DNA from: Tiliqua scincoides
Taxonomy: Eukaryota > Chordata > Lepidosauria > Squamata > Scincidae
Assembly: GCF_035046505.1 (NCBI RefSeq)
Contig: NC_089822.1
Location: 265,557,024-265,621,023, forward strand
Direction of reading: 5' to 3'
DNA: 64,000 nt
A program made the position numbers and the translations under genes. Numbering within the stretch: the first letter of the stretch is position 1; each line of letters begins with the position of its first letter. The notes beneath the pieces are model-generated. The model made no database searches and was not told where the DNA came from. It saw only the letters and a list, made by a program, of their open reading frames with translations. Below, in pieces: positions 37,978 through 57,395 of this stretch.

Positions 37978-38479
37978 GTGACACAAGTTCGCGTTGATCT
38001 GTGAAGAGAGATCAGACCCAGAAAGGGGGTTGGAATTGGTGTGAGCCACTGAACCCGCCCCCACCCCTGGCCAGATCCGCCCTTCTTCCCTCCCCTGTCA
38101 CCACCCATAGCTTAGAGCCCTGGATCCCATCCTGCTCCTGAAGCAACAAGTGGGCTGGGAACTCAGACATCCTAGCTTTCCATTCCCTGTGACTGAAAGA
38201 GAAGTTGCCACTTAAAGGGCCAGAGTCTGTACTTGTGGTGTCAGCAAGGGTGATGTAAGCCTGAGGAGTGGCTTTGTCAGTGTAAGCATTATGACTGACC
38301 ATTATTTTGGAGAGAACACTGTCCAGAAGGGTCCTCCTAGAGCTCTTGTGTTCCCTCTGTTACAGAGGCAACACAAGGGCACTGAACATTGACCAAATGA
38401 GTCCCTGTGCTGAAGAGCACCCATCTATCTCTCATTTCTGAGCGTGGCCTACAGAAATAATTTTGATGGTGAGCTGCCT
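37978..38479. other. No gene recognised
   Basis: Non-repetitive-looking flank downstream of U3. Only chance frames. Confidence 0.4.
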
Positions 38480-38768
38480 CCTTGGGAGACGAAGAGGAGG
38501 TCACAAGAGGGTTGGACATGTTCATAGAGGATGGGTCTGTCAATGGCTACTAGTCGTGATGGCTCTGTGGGAGCTCTGGGTTCAGTGGCAGGGTGCCTCC
38601 AAATCCCAGTTACAGAGGACCACTGGGAAGAGAGACACATGCCTCTTGCTTCTGCTTGTGGCCTTCTAACAGGCCACTATGGGCCGTTGTGGGGAAAAAA
38701 GATGCTGAACTGGATGGGCCCTCATTTGGCCGAATCCAGCAGAGCTTTTCTTGTGTTCTATATTCTTA
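38480..38768 (+). repeat. Old CR1 LINE 3' end
   Basis: GGTTGGACATGTTCATAGAGG, GATGCTGAACTGGATGGGCC and CGAATCCAGCAGAGC in CR1 order, strongly diverged. Confidence 0.6.
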
Positions 38769-39159
38769 AAACTGTTTGCCATAGTGTTGCTCTCAACACT
38801 AGACTGGTAGTTATTGGTGGGTAGATTCCAGAAGATGGTTCCAGGGTATCTTTGCTCCACCCAGAGATAACTGTTATATGGGAGGGTTGCAACCTTATGC
38901 CCTCTGGGGTTTCTCATCTATGTGAACCACTGGTTCACGAGATGAGGTCATTTGGAAGATTTAGAGTGAGAAATCAGAAGGAGAAGCTCAGCATCTTTTT
39001 AGCTGACGACAACGAAGTTTTCTGGGCGTTAGATCAGTGCCTGGGAACAGCCGTGGAATGGGTAAGAGCAAACAGGACAAAGCGTCATCCATATGGGTGA
39101 AATATTGATAAGGGGCAGCGGGTGGAATGCAGGAGTAGGCATTGAACCTGATCTAGTTT
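38769..39159. other. No gene recognised
   Basis: No repeat family or exon-like signal seen. Confidence 0.4.
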
Positions 39160-39990
39160 GGGTTGAACTTCCCTTTCCTGAATGGGTCTGGAGTTTGCCA
39201 GTCCTCCTGAATCCAGACCCAGGAGCCCTTTTCACCCACTTTGATAATGTACCCACTGCATCTCTGTAAAATAAAGGAAATCTAGGCCCAGGTCGGACTC
39301 CATTTTGTGAGCTCCTCTTGCATTCCTGGCCAGGGCAATGCAAGATGAAGGCTGAGTTTCTGCCTGGTAGCCAAGGACACCTTAACTGGGAACTTAACTG
39401 CATTTGTGTCTTCTATTTGGGAGGGCTTGGAGTGTGTGACCAAGAGTGACCACTAGGTGTTGAATCATCTTGTCAGGGCTTTTGACAGGTTTGTCCCCTG
39501 ACTGGATGAAAACCGCCTTTGGGCCCAATCCTAACCAACTTTCCAGCACTGACCTAGCTGCAGTGTAGCCCTCAGGTAAAGTAACAAACACGTCCTTATC
39601 TTGAGGAGGCCTCCGTGGATGCAGTGCACACCACACTGCTGGATGCAGTGCACACCACATTGGCACAGCTGTGCCAGTGCTGGAAAGTTGGTTAGGATTG
39701 TGCCCTTTGGTGTATAAAGGCACCCTTCAATTGGGAGCTTTTTAGGGCATTTCCCCATAACGTCAAGCATGGACCCCTGTTTGACTCAGACGTGGGAGAA
39801 CAGATGAGCGGTCAATCCTCTGCTTATGCTCAGAGGTTGAATACTTGCTGAGTGTGAGGATCAGCTTAGGAAGCTCCACTTTCTTGCTTTTGTTTGTGTG
39901 AAGTCTCTTGAAGTGTCTGCTGCCTTTCTTAAAGATGTGTAACCTTAACTTTATCCTTAAATAAACCATGTAGATTACAGGCTTGTGTCT
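39160..39990 (+). mobile_element. Possible LTR-like fossil, interrupted by a MITE
   Basis: GTATAAAGGC near 39,713 and AATAAA near 39,958 sit about 245 bp apart, promoter-like then poly(A)-like. No terminal repeats, target duplication or coding remnant were found, so the call is tentative. Confidence 0.25.
39512..39709. mobile_element. Foldback MITE, family M5
   Basis: GGGCCCAATCCTAACCAACT and AGTTGGTTAGGATTGTGCCC are inverted ends. Inside, GGATGCAGTGCACACCACA occurs twice in tandem. Confidence 0.7.
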
Positions 39991-40154
39991 GTGTGAGCAC
40001 AAATGGAACTGGGTTCATCCTGTTGTGGAAATAAAATCTTACCCCAGGATTATTGATACTTATCTCAAGAGAGAAGGAAGCAAAAGGGGAGGGGTGTTAG
40101 AAAAATGTTTAAAGCGTTCCTTTATGTGTGTTTCTGATGTTGTTTGACTGATTG

Positions 40155-40340
40155 AGGGCCAAATCCTATCCAGCTTTCCAGTGCTGGTGCAGCCAGGCCA
40201 ATGGTGCATGGTAGGAGTCCTGTGGTAGGAGGGCAACTACAGAGGCATCCCCTCCAGGTAAGGGGATGTTTGTTCTCTTTCCTAAGGGCTGCATTGCGGC
40301 TGCACCAGCACTGGAAAGTTGGATAGGATTGGGCCCTGAG
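40155..40340. mobile_element. Foldback MITE, family M5
   Basis: AGGGCCAAATCCTATCCAGC and GTTGGATAGGATTGGGCCCT are inverted ends. Arms GCTGGTGCAGCC and GGCTGCACCAGC also pair. Confidence 0.7.
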
Positions 40341-40990
40341 TTGCCGCAGGAAGCCTTGTATAAAGGGTTAAACAGCTTCCTGCCTCTTTAAATTGCCTCA
40401 GACCTGAATGAAGACTGCAGTTCTGAAGTAAAGTGGGGCAGCAGCTCATCATGTGTAGTGTAGCAAGCCGCTAGAATCTTCCGTGAGTAAGGTGCACAAG
40501 AGGAAAGAGAACCTCATTCGAGGCTCAGTCCTTTGGACTGATGCCGGTAAGGTGACAAGGGTTTGTTGTGGGCAGTGGCGTAGCTAGAGGGGGGCAAAGC
40601 ACTTTTAAGTTCTGCAGGGAGCTTCACCATGGTGTGCAAGCGGCACCTCCCCCTTCCCTTTGGAGCCATTCTGGCTGGTTGGAGCAAAACGGAGGCGAAG
40701 GCCCAGGCCTCCCTTGAACGCTCAAGGAAGGCAAATGCCTCCATTTTGCTCCCCCTGCCCAAGATTGGCTCTGAAGGGAAGGGAGAGGGGCTGCTTGCAC
40801 ACCGCGCTGAGGCTCCCTGAAAAACTTAGTGCTTTGCACCCCTCTCTAGTTATGTCACTGGTTCTGGGAGCGCTTGAAAGGATTGCTACCCAGTTGTTGT
40901 GTTTATATCTGGTATGGTTATTCTGCTGAGAGCTGAAATAACTTCTTAATAAATCATTGTTCATACAGTATTCCTGCCTGTGTCTGCCTG
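40341..40990 (+). mobile_element. Possible LTR-like fossil, interrupted by a MITE
   Basis: TATAAAGGG near 40,359 and AATAAA near 40,948 flank the hAT MITE. No terminal or target duplications were recognised. Low confidence. Confidence 0.25.
40573..40860. mobile_element. hAT MITE, family M3, with 8-bp target duplication
   Basis: CAGTGGCGTAGCTAGAGGGG and CTCTAGTTATGTCACTG ends, 288 bp. The flanks GTTGTGGG and GTTCTGGG match at 7 of 8 positions. Confidence 0.85.
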
Positions 40991-41385
40991 CTTTCTGTGT
41001 GGTCCATGCCTCTGTGCCACCTGCAATCTAAAGGTCCCTGTGGTGTGACTTTTAGCAACAATCTTAATCCAGCCTAACCACTCAGTCATACTACCAGAAC
41101 ATGTAGCTCACCAGAGTCTCGAAGCCGCGTCCCTGTATTTGGAGGCATCTCAGAGCCTGTAGGAGCTGGGAGCAGCCTGGAGAATACATGCTAAGAATGT
41201 ACTTGGTGATTGGTTTATTCATCTGAGCCCTGCTATCACAAGGAATATCACCTTGCCTGAGATAGGCAGCAATGGATAGAGCTGTAGTCTTCGCTCTTTG
41301 GCTAATTGTAAAAGTTAAGAGCCAGGGATATCTAAGAAGAAGTTTGGATATGCACCCCTGGCTCACCTGAAGTGTTTAGACCAAT
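40991..41385. other. No gene recognised
   Basis: No repeat family or exon-like signal seen. Confidence 0.4.
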
Positions 41386-41725
41386 GTTTCTCAAACTGTG
41401 GGTTGGGACCCAGTAGGTGGGTCGTGAGCTAATTTCAGGTGGGTCCTCATTCATTTCAATATTTTATTTTTAATAGATTAGACTTGATGCTACCATGGGA
41501 TGTAACTGCATTAGGGGAAATGTTACAGACCTGTACTTTTAACAAACTACTATGTATATTATATTCTTTTAACAGGAAATGTGACTTACTCCTTGGTAAG
41601 TGTGGGTAGCTTTGCAGCCTAGGATTGTAAAAAATTTTCCTGCTTGATGATGTCACTTCCGGTTGGTCTTGACAGATTCTCATTCTAAAAAGTGGGTCCC
41701 GATGCTAAATGTGTGAGAACCACTG
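41386..41725. mobile_element. hAT-like MITE, family M4
   Basis: CAATGTTTCTCAAACTGTGG and TGTGAGAACCACTG ends. The flanks GTTTAGAC and ATCTAGAC match at 6 of 8 positions. Collinear with 8,887-9,246. Confidence 0.75.
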
Positions 41726-41737
41726 ATCTAGACATTT

Positions 41738-41890
41738 CATCCCCAAAGAGCTCAGACCAAGCTCAGCTCTGCAATAGCAAGAGCTGCCCTAGCCCATCCC
41801 CCACAAAGACTTATGGAGGGAGTAAAGCTCCCTCAAAATTTGAGAACCACTGGTCTAGAAAAAAGGTTTGAGAACCACTGGTCTAGAAAA
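41738..41890. repeat. hAT MITE right end plus 32-bp tandem duplication
   Basis: Inverse of the inner MITE at 32,284 (CCCTAGCCCATCCCCC, GAGGGAGTAAAGCTCCCTC). Its end TTTGAGAACCACTGGTCTAG with AAAAAAGG is then repeated directly once. Confidence 0.6.
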
Positions 41891-41894
41891 AAGG

Positions 41895-42165
41895 CAGGGG
41901 GGAACAGGATGGGACATGATTGAGATGTACCAAGTTATTCAGGGGGTGGATAGAGGGGTGTTCTTCCTCTCACACAACACCAGAACCAAGGAACATCCAC
42001 TAAAATTGAGTGTTGGGAGAGTTAGAACAAGCAAAAGAAAATATTTCTTTACCCAGAGTGTAATTAGTCTGTGGAACTCCCTGCCAGAGGATGGGGTGAT
42101 GGCGTCTGGCCAAGATGCCTTTAAAAGGGGATTGGACAAATTTCTGGAGGAAAAGTCAGTCACAG
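41895..42165 (+). repeat. CR1 LINE fragment
   Basis: GACATGATTGAGATGTACC ... KLSVGRVRTSKRKYFFTQ and LWNSLPEDGVMASGQDAF codons, without the 3' UTR. Confidence 0.8.
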
Positions 42166-42227
42166 GTCCGTTCACCCGTCTGGAAATGGATACAAGGCCC
42201 AGTGGCGATGCAATATCTTCAGGTTCA

Positions 42228-42590
42228 GCGCCATTCAGTCACTGATCTGTGGGAGGTTTAGGATGGGCAGCAGGAGTTACTTCTTCACACATCATGTAAT
42301 ATAATTTAACCTGTGGAACTCTTTACCACAAGGCAGTGATGGCCCCGAGCGTCAATAGCTTTAAAAGGGTTATGGGCACATTTACGGAGAACAGGTCTGG
42401 CAATGCCTACTAGTCATAGTGGCTGTGTGCTTCCTCCACACTCTACGCCCGCACTATGCCTGTGAATGCCAGTTGTGAGTAGGGACGTGAGAAACACGTG
42501 CCTTTCTCTCCTGCTCATGGGCCATGAGCTGATGGGTCACTGTGGGAAACTGGATGCTGGAATGAACTGGTCCCCTTGGCCTGACCCATG
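42228..42590 (+). repeat. Old CR1 LINE fragment
   Basis: GGAACTCTTTACCACAAGG, TTTAAAAGGGTTATGGGC and GGAAACTGGATGCTGGAATG give a diverged CR1 C-terminus and 3' UTR. Confidence 0.55.
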
Positions 42591-42594
42591 TGCA

Positions 42595-42990
42595 GCACTA
42601 GCCCATCCACGCAGCCACCTGATGTGGGTTGCCTCAGTGGCACATTGTGAGGCATCCGAGGGGTGCCTTTCACTCCAGGTCTGCTTCTGCTGCCTCCAGC
42701 CTGCTGCCTACATAAGCTGGATTGATCTGCTTCCCATTCACTTGAATGAGAAGCGGATCGTCCCCCTCAATTGTGCTCCTTGCACACTGCTGTGAAACCT
42801 GGAAGAGTAGGATGCCTTTGTCCACTTCAGCACTGGGCACAGCTTCAATGTGCCCATACGGGTCAATCTTTGGCCCCCGGGGCATTGCTCAACTGGACTA
42901 TGGTGGGAGAGTGGTAGGTCCCACTGCTGAGATAGTTGGTCTCAGATATGTTTCAGGGAGGGGTTTGAAACACCCAGGAAAAACTTGCAG
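42595..42990. repeat. Fragment matching 27,610-27,830
   Basis: AGCCCATCCACGCAGCCACC, GGTGCCTTTCACTCC, CTTCTGCTGCCTCCAGCCTG and ACTGCTGTGAAACC in the same order as near 27,640. The remainder to 42,990 is unrecognised. Confidence 0.45.
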
Positions 42991-42993
42991 GGC

Positions 42994-43480
42994 GCACAGA
43001 GATTGTGCTTGATGTCCAGGGTCTTCTGGCAGGTTTAACTCGTCCTCCTGCTCCACTGGGAGGTGAAGCTGCAAGACATGCTTCGAAAAACCGTGTGAAA
43101 GGGATGCATGTGGGACTGAAGTTTGGAACCTGGAAATTCCACCTGCTGATGGATGATGCTAAGACGTTCCTTGATGCTGCGGTGAGCACGGTTAGAATGA
43201 GAAGCAACAGAAAGTCAGAGTTGGGAGGCTTCTTAGAGGTCATCTAGTCCAACCCCCTCCTCTGGGCAGGCAACTACAGCATCACAGACAGGAGACCATC
43301 TGGCTTCTGTGCACAAACCTCCAGCAAGGGAGAGTCCAGAACTGCATGAGGCAGACTGATCCAGTGCCCCACAGCCAGTGCAGGTAGGACCTTCTTCCCC
43401 ATGTCTGGCTGACATCCGCTTCTCTGCAGTTTCCACGCCCCAGTTCTAGTCCTGCATTCAGAGCCAACGTGAGATGCCCA
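42994..43480 (+). repeat. Recently duplicated block at the 5' edge of U4
   Basis: Near-identical partner of 29,271-29,760, with about a dozen differences in 440 bp. The same open stretch survives on the plus strand, and the old CR1 end on the minus strand. Confidence 0.75.
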
Positions 43481-43689
43481 CAAAACCTGGGTCAGGTGTT
43501 GCTTTGGATGCTGCTTCTTGGGCTTGGGGAGCTGATGTGCCTTCCATTTTGCCTGGGAGTTGGGGGGGGGGGCTCAAAACTTCAATTCATCTGCAAAGGA
43601 CCAGTCCTGGTTTTCTTTAGAGATGCCCTGTAAGGGTTAAAAGTGGTGACTGCAGATTCCTAGAGGGGAAAATGTGGGGAGGGGGGAGA

Positions 43690-43775
43690 ATGAATGGGAA
43701 GTCACTTCCTGCGCCCCCTTCCTTTCTTCTCCCGCCCACCTGCACGAGGTCTGCAGCCCTTTCTTGGATCTGGTG
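43690..43775 (+). promoter_or_regulatory. Promoter and putative non-coding exon 1 of U4
   Basis: GTCACTTCCTGCGCC (ETS-type site), GAGGTCTGCAGCCCTTTC, and donor GTGAGTCC after 43,775, homologous to U3 and U5. No upstream ATG in this exon. Confidence 0.5.
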
Positions 43776-44238
43776 GTGAGTCCAAGCTAGCTGGGGGAAA
43801 GAGGGAGTCCCAGGCTGCAGAGGGAGGAAAGGCTCTGCAGGAGTCCCAGGCTGCACCAAGAGGAAAACTTGGTGGGTGGGAGAGAAGCCCCCAGGTGGGA
43901 AGAGAAGCCCAGGTACAGAGCCCAACCAGTGCAGGGAAAGTGGGAGGAGATGCGAGGAGAAAAAAATGGAACAGTCCCCTCCATCTGCATGCTAAACTTT
44001 TCTGTTTTGGAGCTGGTCTTAGATGGGTTTCTGTTATTTTAACTGTGCTTTAATTTTGAACCATTCCATACATTGAACATGACCTTTCACTGCTTGGACC
44101 TGTTGTAAGCTTTTCTGTGCCTGGTTTTAACAGAGGCAGGTGGGATCTAAATGGTAAGAAAGAGAGTTATATGTTGCAGCTGGAAAGGGTCCTTCCAGCA
44201 TCTGTGCCTGATCCAGAAGGGGTAGAGAGTTCATTAGT

Positions 44239-44328
44239 TGCAGCACTTTCCTCTGCAGATCTACTCAGAAGTAAGTCATATTGTGTTCAATGGGGCTTAC
44301 TCCCAGGAAGGTGTGTACAGAGTTGCAA
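44239..44328. repeat. Palindromic MITE, shared with U3
   Basis: CTACTCAGAAGTAAGTC and GGGGCTTACTCCCAGGAAGG core, at the place corresponding to 30,489 in U3. Confidence 0.6.
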
Positions 44329-44552
44329 ATTTGATCTCTTAGATGAAGGGACTCAGGAGTGTGAAGCAGGGTGAGCTCCTCAACATCCAACCATCCTCCA
44401 CCCCCCTGCATCTCCAAATCCAGGTTCCCCCCCCCATCAGTTCTCACAATCCCAGTTACAGGACATCACCTGGATTCAATAAGGTACCTGTCTTCATGCT
44501 GAAAAGCAGCAGCAGAAGGATTGAACCAAGGCACTGAGAAATATAGTTTAGG

Positions 44553-44711
44553 GGAGGCAGTCCCCAGATGCAGGGGAGGGCACTGGGACGCAGGTTGTGT
44601 CTGTTGTCTTGTGTGCCCCCTCGGGCATTTGGTGGGCCACTGTGAGATACAGGAAGCTGGACTAGATGGACCTTTGGCCTGATCCAGTGGGCCAAATTAT
44701 GTTTTTATGTG
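44553..44711 (+). repeat. CR1 LINE 3' end
   Basis: GATGCAGGGGAGGGCACTGG to TGATCCAGTGGGCC with a degraded TTATGTTTTTATG tip. In the U4 first intron. Confidence 0.8.
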
Positions 44712-44996
44712 AGGAAAACAGGTCTTTTGGTGGGGCTGGAAAAGCTTTGCAGAAGCATGTTTTGGAAGGAGATTTCCTAGATTTAGAAGGCAGAGGGGGG
44801 AGGAAGAGGGACAGACAAGTAGAAGAAAATCAATCAAGCCTTGTGAGGCTCACCCTACTCAGGCATTTCTGGATCAGAACCAGAGCAATGGACCAAATAG
44901 GGAGAGGATTTCAAATTGCATAGGGAACTGAAATGCCAAAAAGGCCTCTAGGGTAAATGCCTTCCCATCACCTTTGTCTTCCTCACAGGCAGTGGG

Positions 44997-52709
<7,713 letters not shown>

Positions 52710-52807
52710 GAAATTGTCCTGTAACCCGATATGTAGAATCCTGCCGACTTCTCCCGTAGGTTCTGGTCCGTCTGTGTCCCGTAGGTCTGGGGTCCTATAG
52801 GTTTGGG

Positions 52808-53062
52808 TCTTTGCTCCTTCTGAAGCTGCCTTTTATTCCTGTATGTCCCGTTAAGTCCAAGATGCAGCTCAGCTGTGAGCTACCTCATTAGCCCATGACC
52901 ATTCAAAGTCCCATCAAGGTCAAATGAAGCTCAGGTGTCCATCAGAGTCTCAATTGGCCTTGATAGATGGCAGTTGTAGAGCCATCCCTGCCCTTCTCAG
53001 AGCTGTTGAATCGCTGTCAACACCACATTATACGCCTGATGATCTTCAGATCTTCCATTACA
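52808..53062 (-). repeat. LTR-like segment inside the hAT element, minus strand
   Basis: Minus strand starts TGTAATGGAAGATC and runs to a TATA-like GGAATAAAAGGC, matching the first 260 bp of the repeat at 4,736. Only this front part is present. Fossil; family unknown. Confidence 0.5.
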
Positions 53063-53070
53063 GAAATAAA

Positions 53071-53410
53071 GAAGTTTTTGAGAAAAGAATTTTTAAAAAT
53101 AAAAGCAAAATAATTTTTTTAAATTTAAAAATATTTTTTTAAATATTTTACTTTAAAGCGAAATAAAAAAATTATCTTTTAAAAATAAAGCAAGGTTTTT
53201 GTATATTATTGGTTTTGTATATTATTGTATATATTGCATAATGATTAAGAAGATGGTTTAGGATGAACAGATTTTACCCAAGAGAAAAACATGAAAAATA
53301 CATTTGTTCTCAATAATTACTAATAATAAATACAAAATTTAATTTCTCTCTAGATCTCTCTCTCTCTCTCTTTTTTTTTAAGCTAGTAAAGCTAGGTGGG
53401 TCTCAGCAGA
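53071..53410. other. AT-rich 3' part of the hAT element
   Basis: AAAATAATTTTTTTAAATTT-like sequence and a (CT)n run near 53,355. No gene. Confidence 0.5.
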
Positions 53411-53616
53411 TTGTTGTTTTTAAAAGCGGAACCCAGTGCTAAAATGTTTGGGAAGCACTGCTATAGGTAATTAGGCCCAGCTCAGTTCTGTCACAGAGGC
53501 AGTACAGAGAGGCCCTGGCTACCCATTCCCCTGGGGTATCTTGACAGTGGTAAAAGTTAACAGTAACCCGTATGTTTTGGCATCTATGAAACAACAGCAA
53601 AGGGATCCTGAATTCC

Positions 53617-53731
53617 CCAGAGAAGTCACATTCTCCTTATTCTCCAGCATGATGTCCACATGTAGTGCCTCCTGGCTTGGATCCAGCCAATTCTCCTTGG
53701 TGAGGTATGCAGCTTCTCCAAAGTCTGGGCC
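53617..53731 (-). pseudogene. Antisense KRAB-A exon relic
   Basis: On the minus strand, acceptor TTTTTTTCGTTCAG is followed by GPDFGEAAYLTKENWLDPSQ and a MLENKENVTSLG end, then GGAATTC where GTAAG would be expected. It is 115 nt against 127 in intact copies and has lost its donor. Sequence at 53,795-53,850 is the inverse of the region after KRAB-B in U1. A decayed KRAB unit therefore lies in the opposite orientation where the U4 finger exon should be. Confidence 0.75.
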
Positions 53732-53883
53732 CTGAACGAAAAAAAATCAGATATCAGGCCCACCAAGCAGATGCAGAAGCCAAGCTATTGCCATGGCCTT
53801 CCGGGCGAGGAGATCAGAATGGCAGAGATATACTATGTTGACTCATCCTAACCAGCACTGAGTTACGCCAGAAAGGACAGGAG

Positions 53884-54115
53884 TTTCTATTGTGGAGGAT
53901 CTTAGAGTGGGAGGGATCCATAAGGTCATCTAGTCCAAACCCGTCCTAAGCATCTCCAGCAAATACCTGTTGAGCCTCTGCTTGAAGATCTCCAATGATG
54001 GAGAACCCACCACCTCCCTTGGCAATCTGTTCCACTGCCAAACTGCTCTTACTGTCCAGAATTTCTTCCTGATGTTCAATGGACAACAGAGAAGGGTCCC
54101 CAGTCACTCCAACAC
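53884..54115 (-). repeat. Old CR1 LINE 3' end, minus strand
   Basis: GGTCATCTAGTCCAAACCCG, TTGAGCCTCTGCTTGAAGAT, CCACTGCCAAACTGCTCTTA and TTCTTCCTGATGTTCAA, the amniote CR1 end in inverse. Confidence 0.8.
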
Positions 54116-55140
54116 CCTTAGGAGAGGACCCTCACACGATGTACACATCCACACACTCACCTGTCTGTGCATGCATACTCCAGGTCTCTCTGATAGTTGC
54201 TAAAAATTGCCTACTTCTTACAGATGGCCAGTCAGTGCAATTTGGGTGTGGGGCAGGGAGGTGCCTTGTCTATCATATCTGAGTGCTCCAAGATGCTGTG
54301 GAGTGATTTACCACTCAACTCTAGGATCCCACTTCTTCTCCTCCAAGATCCTGTTTGCTGTCCCCTACTTCTGTCTCTTTTCACATAGGTGCAATAATTG
54401 CTTGGTCAAAATCGAGGTTTGGCTGACCATGTTCTGTCACTACACCATCAAGATAGGGTTGCCATAGATATGTCCTGGCTCAGCCTGTTCTTTGGGGCCT
54501 ATTGGTTTCTTAGAGCTGATGCTCATTTCATATTTAGTGCTGTCACATGTGTAATCACTTTTCACACATGCTCTTGTTCACACAGTTTTGACACAGCAGA
54601 GCGAGATACACAGATGAGTCACGGTTTCTTGTGGTGCTGCTCTGGGTCTTGTACAGAAAAGAGAACAAAGGTTTGGATGTGAGAGTCGAGAAAAGAGAGA
54701 TGCCAAAGTACAACAGAGAGATGACAGGTACGACTGCTCCTGTCATCGCTTTCAATTGACAACAAGCTTCCCGCTCAAGGTTCCCCTTTACCTCTTGGTT
54801 GCTTACTCAGCCCCTCTTGGACTTGCTTCAATATGGGGCAGTCAAAGTACTTTGGAGCCCAGAGGTCCACTCACTCTGCTTCACCACGTCACTGAAGCTG
54901 AACGGAGGCCAGCTTACAGGATTCTTCACATCATTGTCTTTTAATGATCCGATCTTAATAATTTGTTAATAAGAGAGGTTGCTTTTAGTAGGTGGGAGAT
55001 GGACGTAGTTAGCGACAACCTCCTGCTGATAGCAGCAGTTGAGAAACAGACCCTGCTCCTATACCCAACTCCTGCTGACTTTGGACAGAGCATTTGCTCC
55101 TATGAGAGACGTCTCAAGTTGTTTTAAGAGGCAGTAAAAC
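54116..55140. other. No gene recognised
   Basis: About 1 kb without recognised repeat or exon signal. Frames are short and without domain resemblance. Confidence 0.45.
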
Positions 55141-55142
55141 TC

Positions 55143-57395
55143 ATAAGAACAACCCCACTGGATCAGGCCATAGGCCCATCTAGTCCAGCTTCCTGTATCT
55201 CACAGCAGCCCACCAAATGCCCCAGGGAGCACACCAGATAACAAGAGACCTCATCCTGGTGCCCTCCCTTGCATTGGCATTCTGACATAGCCCATTTCTA
55301 AAATCAGGAGGTTGCACATAGACATCATGGCTTGTAACCCGAAATGGATTTTTCCTCCAGAAACTTGTCCCATCCCCTTTTAAAGGCATCCAGGCCAGAT
55401 GCCATCACCACATCCTGCGGCAAGGAGTTCCACAGACTGACCACACGCTGAGTAAAGAAATATTTTCTTTTGTCTGTCCTAACTCTCCCAACACTCAATT
55501 TTAGTGGATGTCCCCTGGTTCTGGTGTTATGTGAGAGTGTACAGAGCATCTCTCTATCCACTTTATCCTTCCCCTGCATAATTTTGTATGTCTCAATCAT
55601 GTCCCCCCTCAGCTGCCTCTTTTCTAGGCTGAAGAGGCGCAAACGCCGTAGTCTTTCCTCATAAGGAAGGTGCCCCAGCCCAGTAATCATCTTAGTTGCT
55701 CTCTTTTGCACCTTTTCCATTTCCACTATGTCCTTTTTGAGATGTGGCGACCAGAACTGGATGCAATACTCCAGGTGTGGCCTTACCATCGATTTGTACA
55801 ATGGCATTATAATATTAGCCGTTTTGTTCTCAATACCTTTTCTAATGTTCCCAAGCATAGAATTGGCTTTCTTCACTGCCGCCGCACACTGGGTCAACAC
55901 TTTCATCGACCTGTCCACCACCACCCTAAGATCTCTCTCCTGATCTGTCACAGACAGCTCAGAACCCATTAGCTTATATGTGAAGTTTTGATTTTTTGCC
56001 CCAATGTGCATGACTTTACACTTACTGACTTTGAAGCGTATCTGCCATTTTGTTGCCCATTCTGCCAGTCTGGAGAGATCCTTCTGGAGCTCCTCCCAAT
56101 CACTTCTGGTCTTCACCACTGTCGTCTGCAAACTTGGCCACCTCGCTGCTCAACCCTGCTCAACCCTGTCTCCAGGTCATTTATGAAGAGGTTGAAGAGC
56201 ACCGGTCTCAGGACAAATCCTTGGGGCACACCGTTTTTCACTTCTCTCCATTGTGAAAATTGCCATTGACACCCACTCTCTGTTTCCTGGTCTTCAACCA
56301 GGTCTCAATTCATGAGAGGACCTGCCCTCTGATTCCCTGACTGTGGAGTTTTTTCAGTAGCCTTTGGTGAGGGACTGTGTCGAACACCTTCTGAAAGTCC
56401 AGATATATAATGTCCACAGGTTCTCCCGCATCCACAAGCCTGTTGACCTTTTCAAAGAATTCTGTAAGGTTTGTGAGGCAAGACTTACCCTTGCAGAAGC
56501 CATGCTGATTCTCCCTCAGCAAGGCCTGTTCGTCTATGTGTTTTCTGTCTTTGCTGAGGCATTCCACCATCTTACCCGGTATACGAGATGTTAGGCTGAC
56601 CGGCCTATAGTTCCCCGGGTTCCCCCTCTTTCCCTTTTTAAAGATAGGTGTGACATTTGCTATCCTCCAATCTTCTGGCACCGTGGCCGTTTTGAGGGAC
56701 AAGTTGCATATTTTAGTCAAGAGATCAGCAACTTCATTCTTCAATTCCTTAATAACTCTTGGGTGGATACCATCAGGGCCTGGCGACTTATTGATCTTTA
56801 ACTTATCAATTATGTCTGAAACATCTTCTCTTTTCACCTCTATCTGACTTAATTCCTTGGTCAGGCGGGGCCGTTCAGGCAGCGGTATCTGCCCGAGGTC
56901 TTCTGCCGTGAAGACAGATGCAAAGAACTCATTCAATTTCTCTGCCATCTCTAAGTCTCCTTTTATCTCCCCATTCCCTCCCTCACCATCCAGAGGGCCA
57001 ACTGCTTCTCTGGTGGGTTTCCTGCTTCTAACATATTTGAAGAAGCTTTTATTATTCCCCTTCATGTTGCTGGCCATGTGTTCCTAGTAGTCTCTCTTGG
57101 CCTCCCGTATCACCTTCTTACATTTCTTTTGCCACAGTTTATGTTCCTTTTTATTCTCCTCATTAGGGCAAGACTTCCATTTACAGAAGGAAGCTTCCTT
57201 GCCCTTTATGGCCTCTCTAACTTGGCTGGTTAGCCATGCGGGCGACTCCTGGACTTAGTCGAGTGCTTCTTCCTTTGCGGTATACACTTCCGCTGGGCCT
57301 CTATTACTGTTGCTTTAAGCAGCCTCCATGCACTCTGGAGAGACTGGACTCTTTTTACCTTCCCTTTCACTTTACCTTCCCTTTCACTAGCTAAT
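55143..57395 (-). mobile_element. CR1 LINE, about 2.2 kb, 5'-truncated
   Basis: Longest CR1 copy here. Minus-strand pieces run from the endonuclease/RT linker (NKKEHKLWQKKCKKVIREAK) through an open 255-codon RT part at 57,077-56,310 (SPGPDGIHPRVIKEL, IIYLDFQKVFDTVPHQRL). The QGSVLGPLLF part is largely missing. An open 268-codon C-terminus at 56,131-55,325 precedes the 3' UTR. At least one internal deletion and shift separate the two frames, so it is inactive. Confidence 0.92.

Noticed and set aside
53613-53740. Plus-strand exon of U4
   Set aside because: The plus strand has no C2H2 or KRAB codons here. The similarity is clearly to KRAB-A on the minus strand.
55325-57077. Host reverse-transcriptase-like gene
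   Set aside because: It is ORF2 of a truncated CR1 LINE with a typical 3' UTR and tail, and is broken between its two frames.
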